Part shown: in pieces, positions 63,449-64,000 of the stretch
Layout: each line of letters begins with the position of its first letter
How positions within the stretch are numbered: position 1 is the first letter of the stretch
Assembly (NCBI RefSeq): GCF_002920895.1
Contig: NZ_PQVG01000007.1
Location: 89,147 to 153,146 of the forward strand
Origin: Flavobacterium alvei
GTDB taxonomy: Bacteria > Bacteroidota > Bacteroidia > Flavobacteriales > Flavobacteriaceae
Direction of reading: 5' to 3'
DNA length: 64,000 bases
Position numbers and translations under genes: made by a program
The notes under the pieces: generated by a model
Told to the model about the DNA's origin: nothing
What the model saw: the letters and a program-made list of their open reading frames with translations, nothing else
Databases searched by the model: none

Positions 63449-64000
63449 TTAATGTGCAGATACTGGTTTTGGAGCTGGTTTTGCTCTAATTGCTTTTACT
63501 TTTGCTGGCGTAATCACAGTTTTGTTATTGCCCCAACTGTTGTACACATAGGTCAAAACATCGGCTACTTCTTCGTCAGTCAAATTTTGACTGGTCATTA
63601 CATTGTTGAATTTCTTACCATTTACAGTAATTTCGCCACTCAATCCGTGCAATACTGCGCCAATGGCTCTATCCGGATTCGCATTTAAGAAATCGGATTT
63701 TGCCAATGGAGGAAACGCATTAGGAACTCCCTGTCCTTCGGGTTGGTGACAAGCAAAACAAGTTCTTCCAAACAATTCTTTCCCTGATTTGATTTGTTCA
63801 GGAACTGTTTTGGCAGTAGTACTTTTGGCAGCACCATTTTCTTTTGGCATGTTTTGAATTGTTCCTCCTTCAGGCAAATAAATTCCTTCCTGTGTGGTTC
63901 CTGAATATATTTTTTTATTCTCTACTCCTTCTACTTTAAGCATTCCCAAAGCTCCTTTATTGAATGCTCTAAAAATAGAGTGATCGACCAAAATGAAAGT
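63449..64000 (-). CDS. nirK: Copper nitrite reductase with fused cytochrome c domain (5' end outside window)
   Basis: About 184 residues are visible, continuing beyond the window edge. The first visible residues (FILVDHSIFRAFNKGALGML) match the end of Cu-NirK, where His in VDH is the type 2 copper ligand, and a KVEG strand. A linker follows, then a class I cytochrome c domain with CFACH and the distal Met in VMTSQNL. NirK reduces nitrite to NO in the periplasm; the fused heme domain is an electron entry site, known in some bacteria. Confidence 0.9.
   Translation of the reverse strand, partial: TFILVDHSIFRAFNKGALGMLKVEGVENKKIYSGTTQEGIYLPEGGTIQNMPKENGAAKSTTAKTVPEQIKSGKELFGRTCFACHQPEGQGVPNAFPPLAKSDFLNANPDRAIGAVLHGLSGEITVNGKKFNNVMTSQNLTDEEVADVLTYVYNSWGNNKTVITPAKVKAIRAKPAPKPVSAH

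Noticed and set aside
1..64000. CRISPR arrays, rRNA genes and prophage
   Set aside because: No regularly spaced repeats, rRNA sequence or phage structural genes were seen.

Overview
The window looks like the chromosome of a flavobacterium, most probably genus Flavobacterium. It is AT-rich and has type IX secretion (T9SS) C-terminal sorting domains. Promoters follow the Bacteroidota pattern (TTG, about 19-21 bp, TAnnTTTG). Shine-Dalgarno sequences are generally absent, with a striking exception at rpsU. The beta-operon order is tRNA-Thr, tRNA-Tyr, tRNA-Thr, tuf, tRNA-Trp, secE, nusG, rplKAJL, rpoBC. Nearly all genes up to 31 kb and from 48 kb onward are on the minus strand.

Layout. 1-13242: a tandem array of four large secreted proteins. 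Each has a different N-terminal part (Ig-like/MBG, LamG, leucine-rich repeats, passenger-like repeats) joined to an almost constant C-terminal module with a T9SS tail. Three of the four visible genes are followed by a near-identical 72-residue membrane peptide gene and a terminator; the fourth runs off the window. 13649-27388: the transcription/translation operon. 27404-31204: hpf, a XerC-type recombinase, rpsU, an acyl-CoA dehydrogenase and a helix-hairpin-helix protein. 31382-45352: mixed housekeeping genes (amino-acid permease, DUF2851, exonuclease, divergent cysteine-synthase-like protein, GH43, porin, rnhB, lipB, lysS). 45353-48177: a small accessory island holding a broken second copy of the lysS 3' end, an orphan DUF433 antitoxin-like gene beside a membrane-anchored coiled-coil protein, and a RelE/ParE-type toxin-antitoxin pair.

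48183-64000: glycerophosphodiesterase, then a nitrate/nitrite respiration and nitrosative-stress block read on the minus strand. Its order is nirK (cut by the window edge), cytochrome c, nirV-like, SCO1, a COX IV-like remnant, beta-barrel porin, two NarK-type transporters, a RAYT mobile element, cytochrome b, molybdopterin nitrate-reductase-like subunit, four-cluster ferredoxin, Rieske protein, small membrane protein, Rrf2 regulator, ric and a hemerythrin. The genes suggest nitrate uptake and reduction to nitrite, copper-dependent nitrite reduction to NO, and repair of NO-damaged iron-sulfur centres under an Fe-S sensing Rrf2 repressor. No NO or N2O reductase is visible.

The most noteworthy signals are the modular T9SS array with its partner peptide, a shared operator in front of the Rrf2 and ric genes, a perfectly symmetric RAYT element inside the nitrate cluster, promoters nested inside upstream terminators (tuf and xerC), the rpsU Shine-Dalgarno, and the lysS 3'-end duplication at the edge of the accessory island.
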